Source: Diploscapter coronatus
Taxonomy: Eukaryota; Nematoda; Chromadorea; Rhabditida; Rhabditidae
Assembly: GCA_964036155.1 (NCBI GenBank)
Contig: OZ038423.1
Span: forward strand, 37,463,249-37,527,248
DNA length: 64,000 nt
Direction: 5' to 3'
Part shown: positions 34,057-55,179 of the stretch, one piece after another
Layout of the letters: each line of letters opens with the position of its first letter
Position numbering within the stretch: position 1 is the first letter of the stretch
Made by a program: the position numbers and the translations under genes
Notes under the pieces: generated by a model
The model's input: only the letters and a program-made list of their open reading frames with translations
Told to the model about the DNA's origin: nothing
Database searches by the model: none

Positions 34057-34146
34057 GCAGACCTAGGGAGCACCTGAGTCTAATTTTAAAAATATACAAA
34101 GGATAGATCGTATGACTATTCTGACTAAAATCCTCCCTAGATCTGA
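34057..34146. mobile_element. Hairpin with CAGATCTAGGGAG ends; centre inverted relative to 22197
   Basis: CAGACCTAGGGAG at 34059 and CTCCCTAGATCTG at 34133 bound a 61-62 bp centre beginning CACCTGAGTCTAATTTTA. The flanks are the same as at 22197 and in the same orientation, while the centre is its reverse complement. Confidence 0.85.
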
Positions 34147-34208
34147 TTTTGAGATGAATTAGCATTTTGTAGTGGTTGCATAGCATGGATGTCAATAGAA
34201 TCTAGTCC

Positions 34209-35607
34209 TTAGTGTTCACTTTTATCGGAAGCACCCATGTAAATGCCCTCTGCTGCTTTCCAATAGCCTCCATTCGTTTTACCCTCGGTTCCAGCCACCT
34301 GCAAGAATTAAGCATATTTTGTTCACTTAATCACTCGCACAATGATTTTCAGATTTCAAAAAAATAAGTTGATTTAGAAAAAAATATCGAAAGGGGATAT
34401 TTTTCAAAATTAATAATCATCTTTAAATTTATAAAAAGAAATCACCTCTCTCTGTCCATTAATAGGCCGACCAAACTGCTGCCCAGAAACGGCCAAATAC
34501 ACCTTAGTGTCGATGTGTCTCAGTTGAATCGCCTAAAATTGGAAAATTAATCATTTTTGAGGAATGTATCAACCTCTTCCTCAGTCCACTCCTCGCCATC
34601 GCACTCGACCTTCCAGTTGTCCCCGGTGTCCGAGTCGGATTCGCCTCCGAAACACGAAACTTCCTAAAGTGAACTCAATCAATCAGCTTGAATTTTTTAG
34701 GTCGATTTATATTTTTTACCTTTGATTAAAAATAAGTTTTTAAGATTCAGTTGAGAAATGTTGAAAAAGAAAAGAAATGACATTTATTTTAGATACGAAA
34801 TGTGTGAAATTTCAGATTTCAAAGGGGCTTGAAAGAATGGACTAAAAATGTACCTGATGATATTTAGTGAGAGGCGCATGAAAATGATGGCTGTGCAGGA
34901 AGCAGCCAGTGGAGAGATGCTTCAGTCGAATTTTCTGGCCGCATTTGATCGGCTCGCCCCGATTGCATTCCTCGTTCAGGGCTGAAATTCAAATGTTTAG
35001 AATTTTGTAAAATGCATGCTCTTTTTGAGAAAGTGGAATGAAATTTACAAAAGTTTCGACTTAATGATGCGGTGTTTTTTAAAGTTTACTCGCTTTTCAT
35101 AATAAAAGTAGGTGGAATTTACAAAATTGAAAAGGTGCGCTTTTTCGAGGAGATTTTCCAATGCAATGTCATGCATTTTTGAGTAGTCGTGTTTGGGAGT
35201 CAAAAAAGACATACCCGGGAAAATCTGCCAATGCGAATTGACGTCGTCCGAGTTCTTCACTGCAGTGACGGACTGCTGACCCGACCCACTGCCGTACTTG
35301 ACGTCGTGACTGTGTAGCCGAACTCCCTCATTATTATTGGCCAGCTTGACCACGCTCGCACACGTCACTGGGTCATCTAAAACCAAATTCTCAGATTTTT
35401 TAAAATGAGATTAGAGATTTCGAATTTTTTTAAATTTTGAACTCGAATTTTCTAGCGAGTTGAGTTTGGGTTTGAGTTTCGAAATAACGTAGTCCGGTTT
35501 AAGATTTTCATTAACCCTACTAGAACGGAATGATTTATGATTCTGATACCTGCTCGCAGAAATGGCAGAGAGGCCAGCAGAAGGGACACGGAGACACCAA
35601 ATCGCAT
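34209..35607 (-). CDS. SDF2: SDF2 / SDF2L1 homologue (MIR-domain ER protein)
   Basis: SDF2 proteins are ER lumen cofactors of Hsp40/BiP with three MIR repeats. Six exons, 35550-35607, 35215-35376, 34854-34981, 34574-34663, 34446-34532 and 34209-34298, encode 204 residues. The first 20 residues (MRFGVSVSLLLASLPFLRAG) form a signal peptide. MIR features are VRLHSHDVKYGSGSGQQSVT, HWQIFPG, LKHLSTGCFLHSHHFHAPLT, the GDNWKVEC block and LRHIDTKVYLAVSGQQFGRP. The C-terminus ends SDKSEH rather than HDEL, so ER retention by KDEL receptor is doubtful. The terminal exon exists in a second copy at 22348-22437. The gene diverges from GNL2 across 370 nt. Confidence 0.93.
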
Positions 35608-35977
35608 CTTTTCAAAGGCTGAAAATGACAGGAATTTATTCAAAGGCGAAAAATGCGTATTCAAATGAAACCTGGGCGAAATTTTGGGATCTAAAAATTG
35701 GGCATATTTCGAAATTTGGAAGAAGCATTAGGTGAATTCGAATTTAAAAAATCTGAACTTGGAATTTTCAAAATCCAGACTCCACCCAGTCCAGATGAAA
35801 TGAAACGTAATGCTAAGCATCTACTCTTTGTTGTCTCGTCCGCTCTTTACGCATTCTCCTCTCGCTGAATATAGCCTGCTCCACGCACTTCTCGCTCGTC
35901 GAATTATCGATTTTTCGTTCTTTTATCGATCGATTATTCTAATTTTCTACGTTTCAGGGTAGAACGACGGGCCCAAA
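35608..35977. promoter_or_regulatory. Divergent promoter region, SDF2 and GNL2
   Basis: 370 nt between two start codons that face away from each other. It is less AT-rich than the flanks around 35800-35900. A TTTCAG acceptor at 35952-35957 lies 20 nt upstream of the GNL2 ATG. Confidence 0.4.
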
Positions 35978-38900
35978 ATGGTGAAACAGAGAAAGGAGGG
36001 AAAGGTCAACCCGAAACTGAAGATAAAACCGACCCATGGATACGTCAAGAACAAGCACACCTTCAGGGGGTCCAACAACAGTCTGAATCCTCGTGAGTAG
36101 AAGAATCATGAAAATAACAAAATAGAAAATTTTCTGCTGTAAAAATGTAAAACTCACCCTGAAATGAACAAGTTTATATTGGAAAGGTGGGCAGTCTTTT
36201 TGGGGAATTGTTTTAGGAAAAGAAAAGGGAGTGAATTTTACGAAAGGAAGAGGGGGATGGAGGTGGTTTTGTGAAAAATAAAAATACCTTTTAGACCGTC
36301 CCCGCGATGCCTCGGACAAGAGCAAGCGCTCGAAAGCCACGATCAATCGGCTGCTCATGTACAAGAACTTCAAGCCGATCAGGTGATTGTGAAATATCTT
36401 GAATTTTTGCAAAATTCTCGCTTCTTTCAAAATTTTCAATTTTGAATGAATTCGACAATTTTTTTGAAGAAATGCTAATTTTGAATTGTTCAGAAACAAG
36501 AAGGGCAAAATCGTAAAGGCGGCCCCGTTCCAGGGATGGCTCAACTCGGGAACAGTCGCTAGAGTCGAGCCCAACAGGAAGTGGTTCGGTAAGGAAAAAT
36601 TGTTTTTCTGTAAATTAGTTTTTCTTAAAATCTACAAAAACCCGAAAGTTTAAGAATGGATAAATTTTAGGCAACACCAGAATCGTTGGCCAGGAAAGTC
36701 TGCAGAAGTTCCAGGAGAATCTGGGCAAAGTCATGAACGACCCTTTCCACGTCGTCATGAAACAGACCAAGCTGCCAATTTCTTTGTTGCAGGAGAAGGG
36801 GAAGGTCAGATTTTCAAACATTTAGTAAAGTTCAGTTGAGAGATCTTTTGATTTTATTACTTTAGAAGAAGAGTGATCTTTTTTAGCAAAAGCGGGTCCA
36901 CGTGACAGACACGGAGAGTTTCGACTACACATTCGGCAAGAAGGCACTCAGGAAGAAACCAAAACTCAACGCAAATAGCATCGAGGTAAAAATGAAGAAT
37001 TTTCGATTTTTGAGAAGTTCAGAGCTTTTCTTATAAAAAATGGTGTTGGAAAATAAATTTAAAAGATGTCCGATTTTCTAAATGATTTTTCTGTTATTTT
37101 AAGGATCTGGTGACTGATGTTCAAGAAAGGGAAGATAAGTACGAGCCGAACAAGGACAGAGACCTGGAGAAGGAGGAAATCGAGCGCTTCGAAAACCCGA
37201 ACCCTCTATTCAAGGCTGGACAGAGTCATCGAGTGTGGGGAGAGTTATACAAGGTTTGGAATTTTTCCATTTCTGAAATAATAAGTTAAAAATATTCATT
37301 TTCAAAATGTGTTGAGAAAGTTTAATTTTAAACGTCAAAAATGATCAATAAAATGAAGAAAAATAATAAAAAATGAATAGCACAGAAACTGACAAAGTTT
37401 AAACCTGAAGGAATACTAAATGAGAATATGACAAAGTTGCGTATATTAAAATATATACTCATTGAAATATTCAAATTTCAGGTAATCGATTCCTCCGATG
37501 TGATCGTGCAAGTGGTGGACGCACGCGATCCCCAAGGCACGCGCTGCAAGCACGTCGAGCAATTCTTGAAGAAGGAGAAGCCCCACAAACACCTTGTCTG
37601 CGTCATCAACAAGGTCGATCTCGTTCCCACTTGGGTTACGGTAGGTTCATTGATTTTTAAGAAGAAACTGAAGTAAGTGATATGAAAACTGTGCCTTTAA
37701 GGATGTGGTTTGGAAATCTCAGATTAGTCTAAGTTATTTTTACATGGAACGAAATTAACATAGGGGAAAATGGGTTTTTGAATTGTAAAAGTCCGTTTAT
37801 TTCGAAGCAAAAATCACAAGAATTTCGAATAAAATCTTATTCCTGATAACTGGTTAAAAAATGAATTTTCAGAGAAAATGGATCTCCGAGCTCTCGAAGG
37901 AAATGCCGACGGTTGCCTTCCATGCATCCATTCAAAACTCGTTCGGCAAGGGGGCGCTCATCAACCTGCTCAGACAGTTCGCTAAATTGCACAAGGAGAA
38001 ACAACAGGTACGAATGTTGAATGCAATTATAAAAATCAAGGCTATTCGAATAAACGCTTTCTAAAATTCTAAAGACAATCTTTTTCCCCATTCAAATAAC
38101 CCCCTTTCTTTATACAGTTGCAATTTTTAGATCCGCCTAATAATTTCATGGTGTGAATTTTCTAGGATTTTTATCACCTTTCATCTATGATTAACGACTC
38201 TAACGCATTGTTCCTTGTGTAACATTGCAAATCCTTTATTTTATTCATCATAATCATTCCTCTGTCTTTCTCCTCTCCTTCTTTTCAACTCGTCCTTATT
38301 CCTCCTTTCGTTTGCATTGCGCGTTGAGTCACTGCACTATCTTTTTCGCTCTTTCCTTCTCTATTTTTCTAAGCTATTTTCCATTTGAACTGTTTTCTTT
38401 TCCCAAATTTCCTCCCCTCATTTTTTATGTCATGCTTCAAAATTCAATTCAATTCGATTTTTATCATTGTCATTTCAGTTTTCATGGACATTGACTTTGT
38501 CGTTTTTCTCTACTTTATTCTAAATTTTCTTTTATCCGAATCAATTATGTTAGGAGTTGGTTCGATTTTTAAAAATTCTAGAGACAGAGTCCTTATTTTT
38601 CTCCGAACTCACAATATCTGTGAACAGAATATGACAAATTTCTGATTTTCATGATTACTCTTTCCTAAAAGATAGTTCCCATTTGCAGATTAGCGTCGGC
38701 TTCATCGGCTACCCTAATGTAGGCAAGTCCTCTCTGGTCAACACGCTGAGGAAGAAGAAAGTCTGCAAAACTGCCCCACTGGCAGGAGAGACAAAGGTGA
38801 GTAATAGGGAATTGTTTGATCAGGCTAGGGGGTCCTTTTTCACGAATTTCCTTACTGGGCATTTTTGATCCTTGCTTCCATTTCTGTTTCGGAAATTCAA

Positions 38901-41355
38901 ATTGTCATTTATACTCAAAAATTTGTTTGGTGATTGCCAAATAGTCATATCATCATGAGAAACGTCGCATGTGTATGATACAACTCTTGTCTGAAAATGG
39001 TCAATAATCAGGAATGGGTAAATGACTCATAAATGAGTATGCAGAACGTGTTTTTCGTCATTTTCAAAATTCTAAATTGCGTCAAAAATGAACAACCTAT
39101 TCGTTGAAATGCATGAGAATTTGCATACGTTTTTCTTCAATTTCTGCAATTGCAAAATTAATATTCTCCAATTGTTAGGCAAAAATATAATCAAGTTAAA
39201 ATATCGACCCTTCTAATTGCATTAGCTGTTTCTTTTCATCTTTCTTTCCATTTTTGATAATTGTCTGTCTGCCTATGTTTCTTTGTTCTTTGCGTTTTCC
39301 CTTTCCAACGCAAAAAAGTCTTGGCAATGCGAACTTTTATTGCGATTGTAAATATGTGTGTGCGCGCATCACATTTCATCTTTTATCTTTGCCTCTGGAA
39401 TAGTTCGGATTGGAAGAATGATTGAAGCCCACTTTTATGGTGACTTGAATATTAAAAAAAAAACTTGAAGAATATTTCGCAAAAGAAATTTCTATAGTCA
39501 ATTTTCTCTATATTTTTCTTTAAATTAAAATTATTTGTTTATTTTTATTTCAGGTATGGCAATATGTGATGCTGATGCGTCGTATCTACCTGATCGACTG
39601 CCCCGGAGTCGTCTATCCGCAAGGCGATACTCAAACCGACATTATCCTAAAAGGAGTGGTGAGTTGAGGCCACATTTAAGCTTCTGAAAAACATAAATAA
39701 AGACAAGTATTTTCTAAAAAAAATGAAACATGTTCAGGTTCGAGTTGAGAATGTCAAAGACCCCGAGAATCACATCCAAGGCGTTCTGGACAAGGTCAAG
39801 GCTGAGCACCTCGAAAAGACGTACGGCATTTCGGACTGGAAAGACATTGAGGATTTCCTACAGATGATCGCCTTCAAACAGGGCAGACTTCTCCGAGTAG
39901 GTCAAAAATTTGTTTGGAAATAAAAAAATAATCCTAAGAATAAATTATATTTGAAAAAACAACACGAAATATGAGGAGAAATTGCTATTTTTGAATTTTA
40001 TAAATTGAAAGCTGAAGCAATGAAATTTCAGGGAGGTGAGCCCGATTTGACTGCAGTTGCCAAGCAGGTTCTGAACGATTTCCAACGTGCCAAACTGCCC
40101 TATTTCGTCCCGCCACCAGGCTGTGAGGAAAGAGCTAAGACGGAGTACAATGAGGTGGGAAAAGCCAGCACAAATTGATTGGGATTTTGCGACCCACTTC
40201 AGATTTTAATGAGAATTCTAGAGGGAGGGGATCAATTGTAGTCGAAAAGAAATCTCATCAGACTGCTGAATTTTTAGAATTATATTTTTCAACAGAAAAG
40301 AAAAACATAATTTTTCAGGCCCCAATCAACGAACTGGAGGAAGATGAGGATGAACAGGCTGGAGACGACGAAACTGAGGACGGAGAAACTGAAGAGAATG
40401 AAGAAGAAAAGGAGTCCGCTGAGGGAGGGGAGGTACGAATTTAAAAAATAAGTTTGAGCAAATTCAATTGAAATAAATTTTTAAGAGGAAACTAAAAATT
40501 TTATTCCTCAGAATGACGACGACAATCTGACTGACATCGACTCGACCTGCTCGGGACTGACCGACCTGTCTGGAGTCAGCGACTTGGCTGAAGACCTCGA
40601 ACAAATCGAGGAAGAAGAGGAGAGAGTCAGAAAGGTTGGAATTCGAATTCAATTACTTTTTTTTTTGGAAAATGCTAGTCTAGAAAAGAAAAGAATGGGT
40701 ATTTTCTGATTTAAAATGTTGATAGAATTTCAAAATACCGCATTCTCTAATTGAAGGGCGCTCTCCAAATGCCAGAACTACCCATTACCCAACTCAAATC
40801 ATCTTAGAAAGTGTTTTAGAATGTTCTTCAGAGCATATCGAGATGTAGAGTGGGTTTAGTCTGGACTTTAGGCGATTATGATCATCATTAGGTGATGAGT
40901 TATAGTGGTTCGAAGGATTACAATTCTTCGAAAATTAAGGAGCTGAAAGATAGAAGGGGGCATGTGGCCCCTTCAATTAAAGGGAATACGACGTCTGAAT
41001 TTCAGGAAGAAGAGGAAGAAAAGAAGCAGAAGAAGATGCAGAAAACGACGAAGAGGGGAAGGGGAAAGCGCGCGGGAAAGAAGAACGAAGCCAGGAAGCG
41101 AATGGGCAAAACGATCGTCGAGGCGGCTGGAAATAATAAATCGGTCAGTTTTTGGTTTAAAAATATATATATATTTGAAAAAAAATCAGATTTGTGACTA
41201 ATTAAACTTTGAAAATTATGAGAACAGCAAAAAAAAACTTTTAATTTCAGTCCTCTGAAAACGTGGTGGATTTCACGAACAAGAAAGCCGCGAAGAAGAA
41301 CAACATGTGGAAAAAGAAGCTGGAGAAGAAAAGAAAAGTCAAACATCAGCAGTGA
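35978..41355 (+). CDS. GNL2: GNL2 / NOG2, nucleolar circularly permuted GTPase
   Basis: NOG2-type GTPases act in late nuclear pre-60S ribosome assembly. Sixteen exons with consistent phases give 649 residues: 35978-36092, 36295-36382, 36494-36588, 36671-36804, 36887-36985, 37104-37253, 37482-37640, 37873-38007, 38689-38796, 39554-39658, 39738-39896, 40032-40154, 40319-40432, 40512-40634, 41006-41143 and 41251-41355. The G motifs are permuted as expected: DARDP, then NKVDL (G4, about 270), then GYPNVGKSS (G1, about 332) and DCPGVV (G3, about 376). The N-terminal NGP1 domain ([18 protein letters not shown]) is present. The C-terminus is acidic, then Lys/Arg-rich, typical of nucleolar targeting. 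An inverted repeat element lies in intron 14. It ends 203 nt before CNEP1R1. Confidence 0.95.
40739..40991. mobile_element. Inverted-repeat element in GNL2 intron 14
   Basis: CGCATTCTCTAATTGAAGGG at about 40739 is inverted as CCCCTTCAATTAAAGGGAATACG at about 40969. The internal 200 bp contain a weaker second inverted pair (TGGGTTTAGTCTGGAC region). Confidence 0.55.
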
Positions 41356-41558
41356 ATTCAAATATTTCTCGTTTTTCATTCACTTGTTTCGTTATTGTTG
41401 ATTTTTCGCAAAGTTTTATTTGTTGTTAACTAAAATTTTGATTTTTTTACCTTTCGATTTTCTGACTCATAATAATCATGGTTCGATACCATGCAAATAT
41501 CTGATTCTTTGAAAATGTGCAAATGTGCTAATTTTTGGGCTTTCAGAATACGGGCAAG

Positions 41559-42855
41559 ATGGCCGATGCATCAGTTGCGTGTGAAGGTAAAAAGTTAGGA
41601 GCAGGAAAAATAATTGTAAGAAATTTCAGATTTGAAATTTTTCGAGCGCCGTCTTACCGAGGTGATTTCATACATGGGTCCGACTTGCACCAGATGGCGA
41701 GGTTGGTAAAAATTAACTTTCGAAAACAAATAAACATGTAAAAGTTAAAACAGAATTCAAGAATTTTAAATTAGCTCTTACAGTGGCCCTACTCGTGGTT
41801 TCTCTGTTGACTGCGATTTCGGCTTACGATTGGATACAAGATCCAGATCTATCCTCGGTAAATTACTTTTCCTTGAAAGTTCGTAGACAGACTTGGGACG
41901 TTTTCCATCGCGAATATCCCTTATGTGGTGAATTATTCTAGTCAGCTTTGAATTACTATCCTTAATAATGGGGCAACGAGAAATGATGGCGAATGTTTGC
42001 AGTGGAAAAGTCCCAAGTCTGTTCGTAAAGCTCAAAATATTCATAACTTGCACAAGAAATTATGGCATTATTGATTGGGGAGAACGCGTCGATATTCAAA
42101 AATGATTGCATTATTCGTCTCGTTTCTCTTCTACGCGACTCGCTATTTCACTCCCAAATTCGAATTCTTATGGCGGAATGAATATCGACTTCCTCTCGTT
42201 AATCAACGATAAAATAAGAATGAAGAAAAGTAGTGAATATCGCGTGAAATGTTCAAAATGTCAATTTATCAATCCTCGAATGCTATTGTTACTTTTCGTT
42301 GAAAAGCTGTAGGAGTAATTATTTTGAATTTTACAATTAAAAATTTAGATTTCAAAGAATCATCATTTTAGTTGCCAATAATGCAAACCCTGCACGCGCA
42401 CCCGTTCTTCTCCATCTCGCTGCCGATCTCCCTCCTCTGCGTTTTCATCTTCGGCATACATCGGCGAGTCGTCGCTCCTGCGATGTAAGCTTTCAAATTT
42501 GAAATTTGGTTGAAAATTTAAAAAATAGTCTAGGACAAAGTTTAAAAACATCTTAAAATAATATTTTTTCTTTATTGATATAGATTTTCTGTAATTCGGA
42601 CGTTAAGACATTTTTCACCGCAAATATCCCTTATGTGGTGAATTATTTCAGTCAGCGTTTGTAATTACTACCCTTAATAATGGGATGAGAGATGATGACC
42701 GAATTTTTGCGGTGGAAAGCGTTCCAGCGCTTGCTCGAATTTAAAGTTCTAAAATTAATTTTTTTTTCAGCGTGGCCCGACGATGTAGAGAAGCTCTGGG
42801 ATACTTCAGTTTGAGCTGTGACGACAACGGGAAACTGTTCGTGAGCACACTTTAA
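41559..42855 (+). CDS. CNEP1R1: CNEP1R1 / TMEM188, nuclear envelope phosphatase regulatory subunit
   Basis: This subunit activates CTDNEP1, which dephosphorylates lipin at the ER/nuclear envelope. Five exons, 41559-41586, 41630-41701, 41775-41857, 42372-42484 and 42771-42855, encode 126 residues; the human protein has 125. Family blocks are EDLKFFERRLTEV, the first membrane segment LTVALLVSLLTAISAYDWI, HAHPFFSISLPISLLCVFIF (second membrane segment), HRRVVAPAIVARRCREAL and SLSCDDNGKL. The short VSTL end reads through a GTGAGC donor-like site, so an extra exon is possible. A TTTCAG acceptor 10 nt before ATG and 203 nt spacing to GNL2 suggest a downstream operon gene. Its introns hold three hairpin elements (41879, 42067, 42597). 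Confidence 0.92.
41879..42027. mobile_element. Hairpin MITE, family B (copy 1), CNEP1R1 intron 3
   Basis: CAGACTTGGGACGTTTTCC is inverted as GGAAAAGTCCCAAGTCTG. The interior AATATCCCTTATGTGGTGAA and CCTTAATAATGG recurs at 42622. Confidence 0.75.
42067..42208. mobile_element. Hairpin MITE, family A (copy 2), CNEP1R1 intron 3
   Basis: TTGATTGGGGAGAACGCGTC..GATATTC and GAATATCGACTTCCTCTCG are inverted ends. It lies 40 bp from the family B element in the same intron. Confidence 0.75.
42597..42730. mobile_element. Hairpin MITE, family B (copy 2), CNEP1R1 intron 4
   Basis: It shares AATATCCCTTATGTGGTGAA, TTCAGTCAGCG and CCTTAATAATGGGA with copy 1 in the previous intron. The end TTTTTCACCGCAAATA pairs with TTTTTGCGGTGGAAA. 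Confidence 0.7.
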
Positions 42856-42900
42856 TTCAAGGAGCAGAGAAAACGTTTGAAAATTGACAACAATGTTCTC

Positions 42901-43078
42901 CATTGTCCTCGAGATGAGCCTTGTCATATGCACTCTGCGTCTATAACCTGCGAAACGCACGCATCTAGACTAGGGAGAAATAAGAGGGAGCAGAATGCAG
43001 AAAGGTAGAGTCACATAGTTAAGGCTAGCAGGTCATAGATGCAGAGCGGCATATACAAAACTCATCTCAGAGACAATC
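42901..43078. mobile_element. Inverted-repeat element of about 178 bp
   Basis: ATTGTCCTCGAGATGAGCC..GCACTCTGCGTCTAT is inverted as ATAGATGCAGAGC..CTCATCTCAGAGACAAT. The interior (GGGAGAAATAAGAGGGAGCA, ATAGTTAAGG) resembles a reversed family C core. Confidence 0.65.
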
Positions 43079-43837
43079 GAGTGTTTTTGATCCTCTGATA
43101 ATAATCTGTGTATGATTCGAGGTCTCAATCGCAATTATGGGTAACTTTCGCTTGTTTGTTAAATTAGAAATTGAGGGATAAGAAGTATCCGTTCGTCTTT
43201 GTTACTGTTATTTCTCTTAGAAATTTTATTTATTTTCATCGGTGGCAAGACATATTTAAATTGTGTTTTTTTAGATTTCGAAAAAATTTTCCTGTTACTG
43301 ATCTTCATCTGACTGAATTCCATTCAACTTCCATTCTTCTCCAAATTTTCTTTGAGCTTTAATTTAATTTAATTTAAATTTTAATTGGATAGAATCGGAT
43401 AGGAATTTTATGTCACTGAATTTCCTAAATTTTTTTTCTTAAAAAATTGGTGAATTTGATTAACATTTTTGTATTATTTTTGACAGAAATAGTCGTTCAA
43501 AGCGACTGGAATATCTACTTTTCTAGATCTTTTATTTGAAATAATTTTCGAATTTTCAGAATTCTCAGCTCTCAAATTCTTCTGAAGCGATCAATTAAAC
43601 AAAGCATGTTAAGGAGCTGAATCTGGCACAAAAGGTAGGAAAATAAAAAGAAATCGTGGTATTCTAAAAATTGAAAATATTGAACGAAGAGCGATATTTT
43701 AGGTTCTTCGATATTTTGTGCAATTGTAGTATGCCAATCTTTTAAAACTATCTGAAAATTTGAATTAGTTGTTTTCAGATATTCATAATACTTTCGTTCA
43801 AATAAATATCCTCGAAATAATAACTAAAACGGCAGCT

Positions 43838-43948
43838 GCTATATGTCGCGATGTCGTGAGCTATCTTTACCCACACTATTTCTCCCTACTTTCACTTTAT
43901 TCCTTATCTCCAACTATAGCACACGACATGACATATAGTAATTGCCCT
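43838..43948. mobile_element. Hairpin MITE, family C, intergenic
   Basis: GCTGCTATATGTCGCGATGT and ACATGACATATAGTAATTGC form the inverted ends. The interior ATTTCTCCCTACTTTCACTT and TCCAACTATAGCAC matches 20822-20862 and the reverse of 14930-14990. Confidence 0.75.
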
Positions 43949-44014
43949 AAAACTTGAAGAGAATAAGTTGTTAATTTCCAGATACCCATCATTCTTTGAA
44001 GTCCGAGTGAGAAT

Positions 44015-53887
<9,873 letters not shown>

Positions 53888-55179
53888 TCGATAAACTTAT
53901 CGATTCTTGGCACTTGTGCAAAAGTCACCATCTCAAATTTGTAAATTACTCCCACTTTTTTTTTAAGAAAAGTGAGTGAACTTTACAATGGGGTGGCTTC
54001 AGACTTGCAACAGACCTTGACTCTATTCAAACTTAAACCCATCTGCCTCTTTTTCAAGTCTTCAATTTTTGATTATCGATGTATGTTTTCTGTAAATAAT
54101 CCAAATCGGTTGCTTTTCTCCTCCTCACTTCTCGCTTCAATTTTCAGGACTCCCCACACCCCCACGTTCACTAAATCGGTGTTTCTTTGAGGTTCTTGTT
54201 TCGTTTTTGGCAACTTGGAAGCCACATGACAGAATAACACAACATAGGCGAGGCATACCGTAACCCTACTAAAACTATTTCGCACATGCCATGTTTTATA
54301 ATGTCATGAGGTTTTCCAAGTCTCGCTTCTTTTCACTACTTGAAAACACATTTTCAGCAATTATTCAAACAAGTTCATTTGCTATTTGAACATCTTTGAA
54401 CAGTGTTCTATTGTTTTAGAATTGTATTAATTTTCCAAGGCGTCATTTTTCTTATTTTACCCTGTACGTTTGTTGTGTGTTAGTTCTGTGCCTGTAGTCA
54501 ACCATTTTGATTTAAGTGTGTGATATATTCTATTATAGTCTATGACAGCTTTTTTGAACTATCTGAAAATCTGCCCCATTGCTAAATTTGAGTTATCGAG
54601 CAAATTTCCATCAACTTTTTTGATTAAAAATTGTGCATCTCGAATTCGACACTTTCTGAAAAATATGCTCCAATGCTAAACATTAGCACATTTATCGTGA
54701 TTGGAGCAGATTTCCAAGAAAATGTCGATTTGTCGGACTTTTTCAAAATCACCATCTTATTACTGTTAGTTTAAGGTGCCACTATCAAATTTCATATATA
54801 AATCTCGTACTATTTTATCGCAATATTGAATTATCATTAGCTTTCTGTTTCTTCTTTATTTTATTTTTTTCTGAAAACACTTGTGATACGATTTTTAGAA
54901 CTTCTACATAGAAATGTTTGTGAAGACTTAAACCTGAAACATAATTTTATTCTTGAGAGATTTCTTTTCGAGTTACTCTATTCACTCGTTCGACTTGAAA
55001 GTAAAATGAAGTATTTATTTGAGTTGGAAGATTCATATCTGAGAAGGAAAAAGGTTATGAGTTCCTTGATAATTCCTTTTGAAATTTTTCGATTTCAAAG
55101 AAAATTTGAAACTTGCAGAAAATCGCCTGAACGAGTCACAATCAAAAGCAGTCAAAAGTCAAACGAATTGGAATTAAAC
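53888..55179. other. SLC66A2-MIC13 intergenic region
   Basis: About 1.3 kb, AT-rich. A foldback of about 50 bp lies at 53938-53989 (TTTGTAAATTACTCCCACTT with AAGTGAGTGAACTTTACAA). An open frame running into the MIC13 start from 54883 looks like leader sequence; a TTGCAG acceptor at 55114-55119 could be a trans-splice site. No further gene is seen. Confidence 0.5.

Larger units (their letters stand above)
32737..34208. other. Flank repeats, hairpin and second copy of the duplicated block
   Basis: 32737-33020 is the 5' flank of the split paralogue and repeats the array marker. 33150-33330 matches the array units, then is cut off at about 33333 by other sequence holding a hairpin (33359-33462). 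From about 33750 to 34208 it is the partner of 21885-22347. No gene is supported. Confidence 0.6.
42856..44014. other. CNEP1R1-SLC66A2 intergenic region with two hairpin elements
   Basis: It holds the inverted-repeat element at 42901-43078 and a family C element at 43838-43948. Between them is AT-rich sequence with no convincing exon. A TTTCCAG acceptor at about 43975-43981 precedes the SLC66A2 ATG by about 35 nt. Confidence 0.5.

Noticed and set aside
35954..36574. 206-residue minus-strand open frame
   Set aside because: It is antisense to the first GNL2 exons.
41455..41510. GGTTCGATACC resembling a tRNA T arm
   Set aside because: No matching acceptor, D or anticodon arms; it lies just upstream of the CNEP1R1 leader.
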